A DNA stretch of 64,000 bases from Arthrobacter sp. B3I9 (GCF_030816935.1 NZ_JAUSYO010000001.1:1550001-1614000); one strand, 5' to 3'. Positions 18,801 through 31,054 are shown, counted from the first letter of the stretch. The notes: generated from the sequence alone by a model not told the origin. Numbers and translations: made by a program.

Positions 18801-20108
18801 CACGCCCCGCTCGCACCCCGACCCGGGACCGGCCGCGAGCCGGGCGGCCGTGGCGGAGAGATGGCAGGAAAGTGTCACCCGGGGGAGGAACCGGGCGGCG
18901 AGCGGGAGGTTTTCCGGCGATCCGTGGACCAGGACGTGCGTCCGGCAGGCGGCGGGATAGCCGGCGAGCTGCATGAGTAAGGAGTGCACTAACCCGGCGA
19001 CAGCAGCCGGCGGACCATCGACGGCGGTAACGGCGACAGCCGGGTCCAGAGTCAGCGGCATCAGGCCAAGCGATGGTGGGAAGAGCCCGGAGGCCCCAGG
19101 CGGCAGGCTGAGGTTTGCCCGTTGCTCGGAGAGCCCGAGCCGCAGCCATACGGCATCCGGTTTAACGGCCGTCGGCCCGCGGTCCTCCACGGGACGGGCG
19201 GCGCTGGAGTACAGCTGGGCTGCCGACGGCGCCGACAGTCGTCGTCGCTCCGTGTCCTCGCGTACGCGCTCGTCGAGGCTGGCTTTCAGCTCCCGGCGTT
19301 GCTTCCTGCCGGTAACAGCGGGGACCAGGAGGGATGCCGCCGAGGCCAGGCTGAAGGCGAGGAACATCCATGAACCGGCGAAGACAGCGAGGCCGACGCC
19401 GGCGGCCAGGGGCAGGGCCGCCACCAGCAGCATTGTTGCGCGGCCGGTCCCGGAGGCAGCGCCGTTCGAGGGGCCGCCTACGGCGAGCGGTTCGGCCACG
19501 CTGCGGCCCGCAGCGTCCGACACGCCGGCCGCCGCGGAATCGACGCCGAAAAACAGGGACATCGTCGAATTGCCGCAGCGGATCAGCGACTCGGTGGTCA
19601 CGACCGCCCGGCGGATGCGCCCGCCGTCGACGGTGGTTCCGTTTGCGCTGTTCAGGTCAACGAGGGTCACCGTCGAGTCCGATATTTCCAGCCGCGCATG
19701 TTCGCGTGACAGCTCGGCGTCCGGTATAGCAAGGTCCGTCCCGCTGCGCCCGATCCGGAACCGCCCACGAACAAGTGGAACGATGGTGCCGGCGGAGGCG
19801 CCGCTGTGGACGGCAAGGAACAGCTGCGGGGCCGCCCGACCGCCACCTGTAGCCCCGCCGTCGACCCACACGCCGCCGTCTGCCCGCACCCCGCCGTCGA
19901 CCAGTACTGCCCCGTTGCGCAGCGGCGGATCACCGACCCGCTGGGCCCGGACGGGGGAACCGTTCACGGTCAGGTCGCCCGTCCCGTAACGGCGAGAGAT
20001 GGCCCTCTGGAAGTCCGCGCCGGAACATTCCGGTGGCGCCTCGACGGCGAGCTCGATCGGGCCGGGGAGCCGGGAACCAGGTGCCGGTACCAGGGTGCAG
20101 TGCAACAT
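15873..20108 (-). CDS. EssC/EccC-like FHA-FtsK/SpoIIIE membrane ATPase
   Basis: A 1411-residue protein with the layout of the type VII secretion ATPase EssC. An N-terminal FHA domain spans about residues 105-185 (RFRIGRSGTDLAIPDAELSR, LVDLNSANGTTVDGG), then two membrane segments lie near 225-268. A first FtsK/SpoIIIE domain follows, with Walker A GTTGSGKSE near 590 and Walker B HLVVVIDEF near 693. A second, degenerate module lacks a P-loop (GRPTGAGAG), and a C-terminal module has Walker A GGPGSGKTS near 1249. FHA binds phosphothreonine. No EccB, EccD, EccE, mycosin or WXG100 gene is visible beside it, so it looks orphan, or its partners lie elsewhere. A DNA-translocase role is less likely. 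Confidence 0.85.
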   Translation of the reverse strand: MLHCTLVPAPGSRLPGPIELAVEAPPECSGADFQRAISRRYGTGDLTVNGSPVRAQRVGDPPLRNGAVLVDGGVRADGGVWVDGGATGGGRAAPQLFLAVHSGASAGTIVPLVRGRFRIGRSGTDLAIPDAELSREHARLEISDSTVTLVDLNSANGTTVDGGRIRRAVVTTESLIRCGNSTMSLFFGVDSAAAGVSDAAGRSVAEPLAVGGPSNGAASGTGRATMLLVAALPLAAGVGLAVFAGSWMFLAFSLASAASLLVPAVTGRKQRRELKASLDERVREDTERRRLSAPSAAQLYSSAARPVEDRGPTAVKPDAVWLRLGLSEQRANLSLPPGASGLFPPSLGLMPLTLDPAVAVTAVDGPPAAVAGLVHSLLMQLAGYPAACRTHVLVHGSPENLPLAARFLPRVTLSCHLSATAARLAAGPGSGCERGVLIILTLAGAESAGRVQDTSWAAGLGSLAASKGWQVLQFGPLPGPSDAAIVLRGGTAWLRRGRSMIPFLPDLVPCTVFDDFCRRLGSAGTAHADPQDAMPATVPLARILPLDATDVARRWVRSADTMGMPVPVGVSKTGPVLVDIVHDGPHLLVAGTTGSGKSEILRTLAAALAASYPPDRISLLFVDFKGGSGLGPLTGLPHCVGMLTDLGLPEVDRTLVSLRSEVRRREELLAAAHVGDLGAYRSLGRALPALPHLVVVIDEFRILVEEAPRALAELMRIAAIGRSLGIHLVMATQRPQGAINADIRANVTSRIALRVQSGMESVDVLNSPLAADIPIAAPGRAFLVKGTEVPTEFQTATLTPDRPSPAGQAVTVLAAADWLSGQPAEVRTAVERPVQPPSPEAAALADVARTIWTASGGLPPRRPVAGPLPPLLPFPPSGSSGPPPASPPPSGSGRTGAVRLGWLDMPEQQRLAELCWHPDADGHLGFIGRPTGAGAGAGMAFNGAAGDADSNAVGGTDEALALAVAQLLAAEQESHLYILDAAGSFHRAAGSPRVGAVAGPHEQGRAVRVLERLAGEMARRLSMPRVPAPRLVLAVCGWGSWVSAFRSGPLIRGEELVHDIVRDGAKAGIAVLISGERELTTSRFYGNIANRLFFPAGSPDDVRLTWPRLPEIAVFPGRVAAQGPFTGTPADAPHVAQLYRAPLPGSPAGLPAPLPTPLLTPLLTPLRQAPFRVDALPSRVGVADVLARIGDRPRAKGLDAGSPIPKPEGTDARASGSRPHVRLFLGVGGDELGPVSLTLPTGSVLAALGGPGSGKTSLLAALPGLNSPPGGCLQPGRGKDPAGYWAGLLAKARAGALHPEAVLLADDLDLQSEDCNRQLSGLNTLGWTVVLTAGFGPVFQQRVPLAQCARRQGAGILIRPRSLLDSDFFGVRFEPEANPPPGRAVVVLNGQATAVQLADPAAGSARPDIAS

Positions 20109-20157
20109 TTCTCCGCCAAAGATCCTTTCCGATGGAGCGGGCTGCAGTCCACGCTAA

Positions 20158-23546
<3,389 letters not shown>

Positions 23547-24419
23547 ATGGCCACCACCGAGATTGACCAGCTTGTAACGCCGGGCAGCGGTCGCGGACTT
23601 CTGGACGTCTACCGGGACCGTTTCCTGCTGAAACTGCTGGTGCGCAAGGAAATCAAGGTACGGTACCGCGGCTCGGTGCTTGGGCTGCTGTGGTCCTACG
23701 TCAAACCGCTGATCCAGTTCCTGATCTATTTTGTGGCACTGGGCATTTTCCTGAACCTCCAGCGGGGAACGCCGAACTACGCAATTTACCTGTTCGCAGG
23801 CATCGTTCTGGTGAACTTCTTTACGGAGTCGCTGTCCAACGCTACGCGCTCCATCGTGGACAACCGTGATCTGATTCGAAAGATCTACCTTCCGCGGGAG
23901 CTTTTTCCGGTCGCGACAGTCTGGGTTTCCGCGGCCCATTTCCTACCGCAGCTGGTCGTTCTCGTCGGAGCGTGCCTCATCGTGGGGTGGACGCCGTCGG
24001 TGCTCCAGCTGGCCGCCTTCTTCCTCGTTTTTCTGATCGTGGCGGTTCTCGCTACTGGGTTGGGACTCCTGTTCGGGGCGATGAACGTCTATTTCCGTGA
24101 TTCGGAAAACATCGTGGACATGATCGTCATGGTCGTCACCTGGGCTTCTCCCGTGCTCTACATCTGGTCCATGGTCGAGCAGGTTATGGGACCCTGGTAC
24201 TGGATTTACCAGCTCAATCCGATGACGGTCGCCGTCGAGGTCTTCCACTGGGTGTTCTGGGAACCGACGCTTAAGACCGACCAGTACGTGACCGGAACGA
24301 TGCCCCCGGAGTTGCTCACGCTCTGGCTTCCTGTGTCCATCGGCATCACCCTCGTCGTGCTGTTTATCGGCCAGCTGACGTTCCGCCGGCTCGCCGTCCA
24401 CTTCGCTCAGGAGCTTTGA
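23547..24419 (+). CDS. wzm: Polysaccharide ABC exporter permease (Wzm-like)
   Basis: ABC-2 type permease of the Wzm/TagG/RfbD family that exports lipid-linked polysaccharides or teichoic acids. The 290-residue product has six membrane segments and the typical cytoplasmic N-terminus (LLVRKEIKVRYRGSVLGLLW) plus the loop NATRSIVDNRDLIRKIYLPR. The ATG follows the previous stop with no gap. Together with the next ATPase gene and the upstream glf and glfT2, the order matches the mycobacterial galactan export pair. Confidence 0.92.
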   Translation: MATTEIDQLVTPGSGRGLLDVYRDRFLLKLLVRKEIKVRYRGSVLGLLWSYVKPLIQFLIYFVALGIFLNLQRGTPNYAIYLFAGIVLVNFFTESLSNATRSIVDNRDLIRKIYLPRELFPVATVWVSAAHFLPQLVVLVGACLIVGWTPSVLQLAAFFLVFLIVAVLATGLGLLFGAMNVYFRDSENIVDMIVMVVTWASPVLYIWSMVEQVMGPWYWIYQLNPMTVAVEVFHWVFWEPTLKTDQYVTGTMPPELLTLWLPVSIGITLVVLFIGQLTFRRLAVHFAQEL

Positions 24420-24420
24420 G

Positions 24421-25188
24421 ATGACGTCGGAGAAGACGATGCTGGGCCAGGTGGCCATCAGCTGCATCGGGATACGCAAGCAGTTCGTTTTGCGCCACAC
24501 CCGCTCCCTCAAGGAGGCCGTGGTGTGGCTGGTCAAGGGCAGGAAAGGCGACTTGTCGAAGAAGTTCCTGGCCCTGAAAGATGTCTCCCTTGAAGTCAAG
24601 CAGGGGGAGACGGTCGCGCTTTTGGGCCTGAACGGATCGGGAAAGTCGACGCTCCTGAAGCTTATTTCCGGAGTGCTGCAGCCCGACGGTGGAACGGTGC
24701 GCACCCGGGGGCGCGTAGCGGGCCTGATCGAGGTCGGAGCTGGTTTCCACCACGACCTCAGTGGGCGTGACAACGTTTACCTGAACGGCGCCATCCTCGG
24801 AATGACCGAGCAGCAGATCGATGAGAAATTCGACTCAATCGTGGAGTTCTCGGAAATCGGGGAGTTCATCGACACGGAAGTGAAGTTTTATTCGTCGGGT
24901 ATGTACTTACGGTTGGCCTTTTCGATCGCCGTGCACACCGATCCGGAGGTGTTCCTCATCGACGAAATTCTCGCCGTCGGGGACGAACCCTTCCAGCGAA
25001 AGTGCATCGCAAAAATTAAAGAACTGGCAGCCAAGGGCAAAACGCTCTTCGTGGTAAGCCACGACCTGGACCTGGTGGCCACTGTCTGCGAGCGGGGTGT
25101 GCTCCTTGAGCATGGCCGTGTCGTCATGGACGGCCCAGTCGATGAGGTCGTGGCCGAACTTAGGCAGCGATCCGCGAAAATCGGCTGA
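24421..25188 (+). CDS. wzt: Polysaccharide ABC exporter ATPase (Wzt-like)
   Basis: ATPase partner of the permease. The 255-residue product has Walker A GLNGSGKSTLLK (about residues 69-80), the signature region YSSGMYLRLAFSIA, Walker B VFLIDEILAVGDEPF and the H-loop VVSHD, as in RfbE/TagH. It lacks the C-terminal carbohydrate-binding domain of long Wzt proteins, so substrate end-recognition is not expected and export probably follows the mycobacterial/teichoic type. It starts one base after the permease stop. Confidence 0.93.
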   Translation: MTSEKTMLGQVAISCIGIRKQFVLRHTRSLKEAVVWLVKGRKGDLSKKFLALKDVSLEVKQGETVALLGLNGSGKSTLLKLISGVLQPDGGTVRTRGRVAGLIEVGAGFHHDLSGRDNVYLNGAILGMTEQQIDEKFDSIVEFSEIGEFIDTEVKFYSSGMYLRLAFSIAVHTDPEVFLIDEILAVGDEPFQRKCIAKIKELAAKGKTLFVVSHDLDLVATVCERGVLLEHGRVVMDGPVDEVVAELRQRSAKIG

Positions 25189-25289
25189 CACGGGCGAACC
25201 GCGTTAGTAGCCATGGCAGCGGTGCGGCTAATCCGACGCTGCAACGGCACAGCAGTGGAGTATTGGGCCGCTGCAGAGAAAAGGGAGTT

Positions 25290-25310
25290 ATGACAATTGC
25301 AGTGGCTTAA
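25290..25310 (+). other. Possible six-codon leader ORF (MTIAVA)
   Basis: ATG ACA ATT GCA GTG GCT TAA lies out of frame over the TTG start of the next gene. AAGGGAG is only 2-3 bases before this ATG but about 9 before the TTG, which favours the TTG. It may be chance, or a coupling device. Confidence 0.3.
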
Positions 25311-27246
25311 CGCCGTGCCCGCCATCGTGATCGCGTTCACCGTGCTGATGGGTCCCGGAATTGTTTTGGCATGGGCCCTGAGGGCCCGAGGATTCGCCCT
25401 TTGCGCTTTTGCGCCGCTCTTCTCCGTGTCGCTGGTCGTGGTGGCAGCCCTCGCTTGCCCCCTTCTCAACGTTCCGTGGTCGGTAGTGCCTGTCTTAGTC
25501 CTTACCGTCGTCGCTTCCGCGACGGCGTTCGCGGTCTCGCGGCGTGGCCGGGCATCCTGGACCCCTCCGCGCGGTGCAGGTTCCCGGTTCGTATTTGCCC
25601 TGCTGGGGACTGTGCTGGCGGCCGTACTCATTGGTGCGCGGCTGATTTACGTGTTCGGTTCTCCCGAAAGCATTTCGCAGACCTACGACAACATCTTCCA
25701 CCTGAATGCCGTCCAGTACATTCTGCACACGCAGCAGGCTTCGTCGCTGACGGTTGGCGGCATGACGGGAATTCCGTTTTATCCTTCCGGGTGGCATGCC
25801 GTGGTGTCCTTGACGGCCCAGCTGTCCGGGGCCAGCATCCCTGTGGCGGTCAACGCGACCAACCTGGTGATTGGCGCCGTTGTATGGCCTCTGTCCTGCA
25901 TCCTGCTCTGTCAGCAGGTGCTCGGGCAGTCAAGGGTGGCGGCCGTCCTGGCTGGCGTCATCTCAACCGGATTCGGTGCGTTCCCGCTCATGATGGTCGA
26001 CTTCGGTGTGCTTTATCCGAATCTGCTGTCCATTTCGCTGCTCCCGGCGCTGCTGGCCCTGGGCGTCCAAGTGCTGAGATTGTCCGCGGTCCAGGACTTC
26101 CCTCCGCTGGCGCGTGCACTGGCCCTCTTGATAGCCCTCCCAGGAATTTCCTTTGCGCATCCCAGCACGGTCATGGCGTTCTTCGCCTTCCTGACGCCGG
26201 CGGTCGTCCTGGTCTTTGTGAAGTCCTGCCGCGGTTGGCGTGCAACGTGGCAGGTGGCCAGGAAAAGGGCGGTGCTGTGGAGCGTTGCCCTCGGGGCAGG
26301 CTTTGGGGTTCTCGTTTTGGCGTGGCAGACCGTACGGCCCCTAGCCGAAGCTGCATTCTGGCCGCCGATCCAGTCGCCCCTCGGTGCGTTGTTCGAGCTC
26401 GCGACCAATTCGGAAATGAACCGGCCTCCCGCCATTGTGGTTTCCATTTGCATGGCCGTCGGACTGCTCGCAATGCTGAGGCGACGGGATCTGTGGTGGG
26501 CGCTTGGAATGTTCGGAATGGCTTGCGCACTCTTCCTTGTCGTCTCATCGTTCCGGCCGGGCCGCCTCCGGGACTTCGTGACGGCCATCTGGTACAACGA
26601 CAGCTACCGGCTGGCCGCATTGGTTCCCACGGCGGCTGTGCTGGTCGCAACTTTTGGCGCTCACTGGATTGTCCGTCGGGTTCAGCGGTATGTCGCGGAC
26701 CGGAAGGCGCGGGCGGCACGGCCGGGCGGGGCCGGGCAAACGCCCAGATGGCTCGGGGCCGTCACCATTGGAGCAGTCCTGCTGCTTAGCCAGGTCGGCG
26801 GCGTTCAGTACGCCACGGATAAGGCGCGCGTCAGCTACGAACTCCGGGATGACTCGCCGCTTATCACAACGGATGAGATGGCAGTTCTGCAAGACATGCA
26901 ACGCCTTGTGCCTGAAGACGCCGTGGTGGCGGCAAACGCATGGAATGGCAGTGCTCTTGCGTATGCCTTGTCGGACCGGCGAACCATTCAGTTGCACGTC
27001 CTCAGCAGCAGCTTCACCCTCAACGACAAGATAGTGCTGGACAGCTTGCGGGAGGCCGGCACCAATCCGGAAGTCTGTGGCGCGGTTCGCGCACTGAACG
27101 TGACCTATGTCCTCGACTTCGGCGGCCAGGAGATCAACAACGGGTCCCATCCGGCCCCCGGCCTTGCGGATCTGGAGCACTCAGGCGTTGCAACGCTGCT
27201 ATCGCGGCACGGGGACGCCAAGCTCTTCAGCTTTGACGGGTGCTAG
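25297..27246 (+). CDS. Polytopic membrane protein, DUF6541 / GT-C-like
   Basis: A 649-residue protein with about 13-14 membrane segments and a C-terminal extracellular domain. It starts at TTG 25297: AAGGGAG lies 9 bases upstream, and the N-terminus aligns residue for residue with the paralogue at 31055-33112, with GPG at the same position 19 in both. Shared motifs are SQTYDNIFHLNAVQYI and VIGAVVWPLSCI. Layout (many helices, early D/H-containing outer loop, C-terminal globular domain) resembles membrane glycosyltransferases of the GT-C fold, but that role is inferred. It sits between the ABC exporter genes and the orphan binding protein. Confidence 0.85.
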   Translation: MQWLNAVPAIVIAFTVLMGPGIVLAWALRARGFALCAFAPLFSVSLVVVAALACPLLNVPWSVVPVLVLTVVASATAFAVSRRGRASWTPPRGAGSRFVFALLGTVLAAVLIGARLIYVFGSPESISQTYDNIFHLNAVQYILHTQQASSLTVGGMTGIPFYPSGWHAVVSLTAQLSGASIPVAVNATNLVIGAVVWPLSCILLCQQVLGQSRVAAVLAGVISTGFGAFPLMMVDFGVLYPNLLSISLLPALLALGVQVLRLSAVQDFPPLARALALLIALPGISFAHPSTVMAFFAFLTPAVVLVFVKSCRGWRATWQVARKRAVLWSVALGAGFGVLVLAWQTVRPLAEAAFWPPIQSPLGALFELATNSEMNRPPAIVVSICMAVGLLAMLRRRDLWWALGMFGMACALFLVVSSFRPGRLRDFVTAIWYNDSYRLAALVPTAAVLVATFGAHWIVRRVQRYVADRKARAARPGGAGQTPRWLGAVTIGAVLLLSQVGGVQYATDKARVSYELRDDSPLITTDEMAVLQDMQRLVPEDAVVAANAWNGSALAYALSDRRTIQLHVLSSSFTLNDKIVLDSLREAGTNPEVCGAVRALNVTYVLDFGGQEINNGSHPAPGLADLEHSGVATLLSRHGDAKLFSFDGC

Positions 27247-27401
27247 GAGCGGCCTTGCCGCCAGGGCAACTCCAAGGACTGGGTAAACTGGGCAGGGCTC
27301 CGAACCAGGTGATTCCTCCGGGCGATGCCCGTTTAGATGTCGTGGCGTTGGTACTTGCCGGTTGATCACGACGACGACACAACAAGATTGGACCGAGCAC
27401 G

Positions 27402-28478
27402 ATGGCTGGAACGGACCGCGGAAGCAATCCGCTGACTGGACGACGGCAATTTCTGGCGGGTTTGGCCGTCCTTCCATTGGGCCTGGCCAGCTGCCGGTTC
27501 ATATCGCCAGCTGCTCCGACCCCTGTGACGGAAGCCGACGCGAATTCTTTCCCCGTGAATCTCAAGCATGTGTTCGGTACTACCGAGATCCGGAGTGAGC
27601 CAAAGCGAATCGCGACGCTCGGCGTGGCCAGCAACGACACATGCCTCGCTCTGGGTGTCATCCCGGTCGCGATGTCGTTGTCCAAGGCCCAGCCCAATGG
27701 CTCCACCCCGTGGTTCGACTTCAGCTGGAAGAAGTTCGGAGTGGAGTTGCCACTGCTGCTCGACGAGTCCAAGGGACTTCCCACCGACGACCTCCGCGGG
27801 TTGCAGCCGGATCTGATCCTTGCTGTCAATTCCAAGCTGACGCGCAGCGAATACGAGGATCTGTCGAAGATCGCCCCTGTCGTTGCGTTCCCGGACAGGG
27901 CGTTGGCGACCGACTGGCGCACCTCCCTTGCCCTGATCGGAGAAGCGCTGGGACGTTCGTCCGAAGCGGCCAGGATCCGGACGGAAACAGAAAAGGCCAT
28001 ATCTGCAGAGCTGGGCAGCTATCCTGACCTGGCCGGAACGAGGTTCCTGTATGCCAAGGTGAGTGCGGCTCCTGGTGCCGACTTCGAAATTTTCGGGGAC
28101 GCCTCCAACCCGGTGCGGATTCTGCGGGAGTTTGGACTTCAGCCTGCGGCGGCGCTTTCGCAGGTCGCTGCCCAGGGACGCGCCGTTGGCACTTCGTCGA
28201 GCGGGCCTGAGACGTACGCCTGGCCGCAGGAGCGCGCTGCGTCGTTGGACAGCGACATCGCAGTGTTTTCCGTCGTCCGCGAAGAGGCCACCGAGGTCAA
28301 AGGCAACGGCACGCTGAGGGAGGTGCCGGCCTACAAGGCCAACAACTATGTGTTCGCGGACTCCAAGGACAGCGGGCTGGCGCTCGAGACGGGGTCCTGC
28401 CTTTCCGTTCAGTGGCTCTCCAGGACGATGGTCCCGGAGCTCGCCAGGGCCGCGTATGGGGCAAAGCACGGTGCTTAG
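27402..28478 (+). CDS. FecB/BtuF-type iron-siderophore binding lipoprotein, orphan
   Basis: Substrate-binding protein of the FecB/BtuF (PF01497) class. The 358-residue product has an N-terminal signal with twin arginines at 14-15 (RRQFLAGLAVLPLGLASC) and a lipobox LASC ending at Cys31, suggesting a Tat-exported lipoprotein. The fold motifs follow: KRIATLGVASNDTCLALG, LPTDDLRGLQPDLILAV, and TSLALIGEALGRSSEA. No FecCD permease or ATPase gene is nearby, and its neighbours are glycan genes, so the ligand and transporter are unknown. The 155 bases upstream contain no clear promoter. Confidence 0.85.
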   Translation: MAGTDRGSNPLTGRRQFLAGLAVLPLGLASCRFISPAAPTPVTEADANSFPVNLKHVFGTTEIRSEPKRIATLGVASNDTCLALGVIPVAMSLSKAQPNGSTPWFDFSWKKFGVELPLLLDESKGLPTDDLRGLQPDLILAVNSKLTRSEYEDLSKIAPVVAFPDRALATDWRTSLALIGEALGRSSEAARIRTETEKAISAELGSYPDLAGTRFLYAKVSAAPGADFEIFGDASNPVRILREFGLQPAAALSQVAAQGRAVGTSSSGPETYAWPQERAASLDSDIAVFSVVREEATEVKGNGTLREVPAYKANNYVFADSKDSGLALETGSCLSVQWLSRTMVPELARAAYGAKHGA

Positions 28479-28577
28479 GACGCCGCTGAACCTGGGGGGC
28501 TCGGCTGGCCGGCCGTGGCGCACCAGGGCATCGTACGGGACGGCTTGCCCGACCAACACCACTGAAAAGGAGACCGC

Positions 28578-30725
28578 GTGACCGCCGGGGCCGTGACCAC
28601 GAGGGCGGCGCAACGCCGGGCCGAAGCAACCAACAGCACCCGGAAGGACATCCAGGCCCTGCGCGCGCTGGCCGTGGGACTGGTGGTCCTCAACCACCTG
28701 TGGCCGACGCGGCTGACCGGCGGGTATGTTGGCGTAGACGTCTTCTTCGTCATCTCGGGTTACTTGATCTCGAAGCACGTCCTGGGTGAGTTGGAGCGAA
28801 CCGGCAGCATCCGGCTCGGAACGTTCTATTCGCGGCGCATCAAACGGCTGCTGCCGGCGGCCATGGTCGTGGCGGTAGTCGCGCTGATTGCCGCTTGGAT
28901 CATCCTGCCGTTCTCCCGGTGGCTTGCGGTTGCCCAGGAGACCATGGCCGCCATGCTGTATGTCGAGAACTGGATGCTGGCAGCCAAGTCGGTGAATTAT
29001 TCGGCTCACAACAATGCCGCGTCCACGGTCCAGCATTATTGGTCGCTTTCCGTCGAGGAACAGTTTTACCTGTTGTGGCCGGTGCTGTTCATGGTGCTGT
29101 TCGTACTCGCCTCCCGGTTGGGGCTGCCTCGCAGGTCAACACTGGCTGCGGGAGTGGCCCTAACGAGCGCCGCTGCGCTGGGGTTCTGCATCTGGGTCAC
29201 GTACGCAGAAAGAAGCCAAGCGTACTTTGTCACGCCCGCCCGGGTCTGGGAGTTCGGGGCCGGTGCCTTGATCGCCGTTGGCGGAGCGCAGGCCTTGGCG
29301 AGGATCCGCCTCGCGCTTCCGAGTGCCCATCTGGCGCTTTCCGGGATCGCCCAGTGGCTCGGGTATGGCATGATCGCCTACTCAGCCCTGGCCTACAACG
29401 AGCAGACATATTTCCCGGGCTTCGCGGCGGCGCTGCCGGTTGCGGGAACGCTTTTGGTGATCGCGTCGGGCCCGGACTGCCCGGCCTGGTCGCCCAATGC
29501 CGTACTCGCCGTCAGACCGGTTCAATTCGTCGGTGACGTGTCCTATTCCCTCTACCTGTGGCACTGGCCGCTTATTGTCCTGGCACCGACCGTCCTGAGC
29601 CGGAACCTGGGGACAGTGGACAAGGTGGGCATACTCGTCGTCGCCGTCGTACTGTCGTATGTCTCCAAAGCGCTTATTGAGGACCCCGGCCGCACCCGGC
29701 TCCTTCGCGGGGCGAAACCGGGCCGGGTCGTAGCGGCCATGGCCGCGTCTGTGGTCCTGGTCTGCGCACTTTGCGGTGGGCTCTTGCTCGCTCTTGGGCA
29801 AGCCGAGGATGCGGAGGCGGCCCAGTTGCGCGGTCTCGCCGGGCAGCCATGCTACGGCGCGCGGAGCCTTGACCCGGCGAATAACTGTGAGCATCCATTC
29901 GGGGCCGCGCAGGTGGTGAACGTAGGAACCGACGAAGCGCCGTGGTTTGACGCTCGCGAATGTTCCGACGCGGAAAATCCGATCGTCGTCCAGAACCGAA
30001 AACTGCTTTTCGACTGCGATTTCACTGGAGGCGCGGCGACTACAGCCACTGTTTGGCTCGTGGGGGACTCCCACGCCGAACAGTGGAAGGCCGCGGTCTT
30101 CGAGCTCGCCCGGCTCCACAAATGGAAGATCAAGGAATCCCTGTTGGGGGGTTGCCCGTTCATCGACGCTAAACGGGTTGCGTTCATGGGGATCCCCAGC
30201 ACGGAACCGCAGCTCCAGCAGCGTTGCCTGGAGTGGAGCAAGGAAGTCTCACAGCGGATCGTGAAGGAGAGGCCCGATATGGTCTTCACCTCGGCTTTCG
30301 GGGCGGGGGAGCAGATCGAGGACGGCACCGGTCGACCGCAGAGTGAGCAGTACCAGGAAGGCGTCACTGAACGCTTCAGGGAGTGGACCCAGGCCGGGAC
30401 AGAGATCTACGTCATAAGGGACACGCCCCTCACCCTAAACCGCAGCGGGCCAGACTGCGTGGCGCTGAACCCGGAAAACCCGGTGGCCTGCGCGAACGCC
30501 CGTGCTGAGGCCCTCGTGCGGGACCCCGTTGCGGATGCGGTCCGCGGCATGGCGAGCCCGAAGATAAAGATCCTGGACCTGTCGGACCAGTTCTGCAACG
30601 AACAGAGCTGCCACGCCGTTATTGGTGGGCTGCACGTGTACTACGACACGGACCATGTCTCGCGGAGCTACATCAAGTCACTGGTGCCGGTGCTTGCCGA
30701 GCGGTTCAACGAAGCACGGCGGTAG
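28578..30725 (+). CDS. OafA/YrhL-type membrane acyltransferase with SGNH domain
   Basis: Acylates (usually O-acetylates) cell-surface sugars. The 715-residue product has an N-terminal acyltransferase-3 membrane domain with about 11 helices (RKDIQALRALAVGLVVLNHL, GYVGVDVFFVISGYLI, YWSLSVEEQFYLLWP). A C-terminal extracytoplasmic SGNH domain follows, with the nucleophile block GDSH (Ser498) and the late D-x-x-H (DTDHVSRSY, about 690). The start GTG has AAGGAG upstream. A strong terminator lies about 85 bases after the stop, so the gene ends a transcript. It probably modifies the polymer made by the locus. Confidence 0.92.
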   Translation: MTAGAVTTRAAQRRAEATNSTRKDIQALRALAVGLVVLNHLWPTRLTGGYVGVDVFFVISGYLISKHVLGELERTGSIRLGTFYSRRIKRLLPAAMVVAVVALIAAWIILPFSRWLAVAQETMAAMLYVENWMLAAKSVNYSAHNNAASTVQHYWSLSVEEQFYLLWPVLFMVLFVLASRLGLPRRSTLAAGVALTSAAALGFCIWVTYAERSQAYFVTPARVWEFGAGALIAVGGAQALARIRLALPSAHLALSGIAQWLGYGMIAYSALAYNEQTYFPGFAAALPVAGTLLVIASGPDCPAWSPNAVLAVRPVQFVGDVSYSLYLWHWPLIVLAPTVLSRNLGTVDKVGILVVAVVLSYVSKALIEDPGRTRLLRGAKPGRVVAAMAASVVLVCALCGGLLLALGQAEDAEAAQLRGLAGQPCYGARSLDPANNCEHPFGAAQVVNVGTDEAPWFDARECSDAENPIVVQNRKLLFDCDFTGGAATTATVWLVGDSHAEQWKAAVFELARLHKWKIKESLLGGCPFIDAKRVAFMGIPSTEPQLQQRCLEWSKEVSQRIVKERPDMVFTSAFGAGEQIEDGTGRPQSEQYQEGVTERFREWTQAGTEIYVIRDTPLTLNRSGPDCVALNPENPVACANARAEALVRDPVADAVRGMASPKIKILDLSDQFCNEQSCHAVIGGLHVYYDTDHVSRSYIKSLVPVLAERFNEARR

Positions 30726-30809
30726 AGGCCCGTCCCCGTGCCCTGCCGGGCCAGCCCTTGCTGCGGACTCGGCTACCGCGCCGGGATCCGAGGGGAAGAG
30801 GGCAGGGGT

Positions 30810-30847
30810 GAGCGGTCCACGGCTGGTTTGTCGTGGACCGCTCTTTT
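30810..30847 (+). terminator. Intrinsic terminator after the acyltransferase gene
   Basis: A 12-bp stem (30810-30821 with 30832-30843), a 10-base loop and a T run. The rest of the 329-base gap (30726-31054) holds no gene and no clear terminator for the convergent minus-strand gene. Confidence 0.9.
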
Positions 30848-31054
30848 GTGCTCGTTCCAGCTTCGTCCGGGGGTGGCTCGCGCGTCGTGATCGACGCGGA
30901 AGCGACACCCGACCTGCGCACCGGTGAGTAGCCGCGCAAAACCGAACCTGGTGCCGCACCAAACTGCGGAAAAGGCCGTAGACCGGCAACCCAGGAACCT
31001 CTTTGGGCCCGGGGTTCCAGTCCTACGCCAGGTGACAACCCCACTTCATACCGT

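Noticed and set aside
27250..27400. A possible tRNA or regulatory RNA in the gap before the binding-protein gene
   Set aside because: No cloverleaf, no conserved T-loop and no stable hairpin could be built; only a weak -10-like TAAACT was seen.
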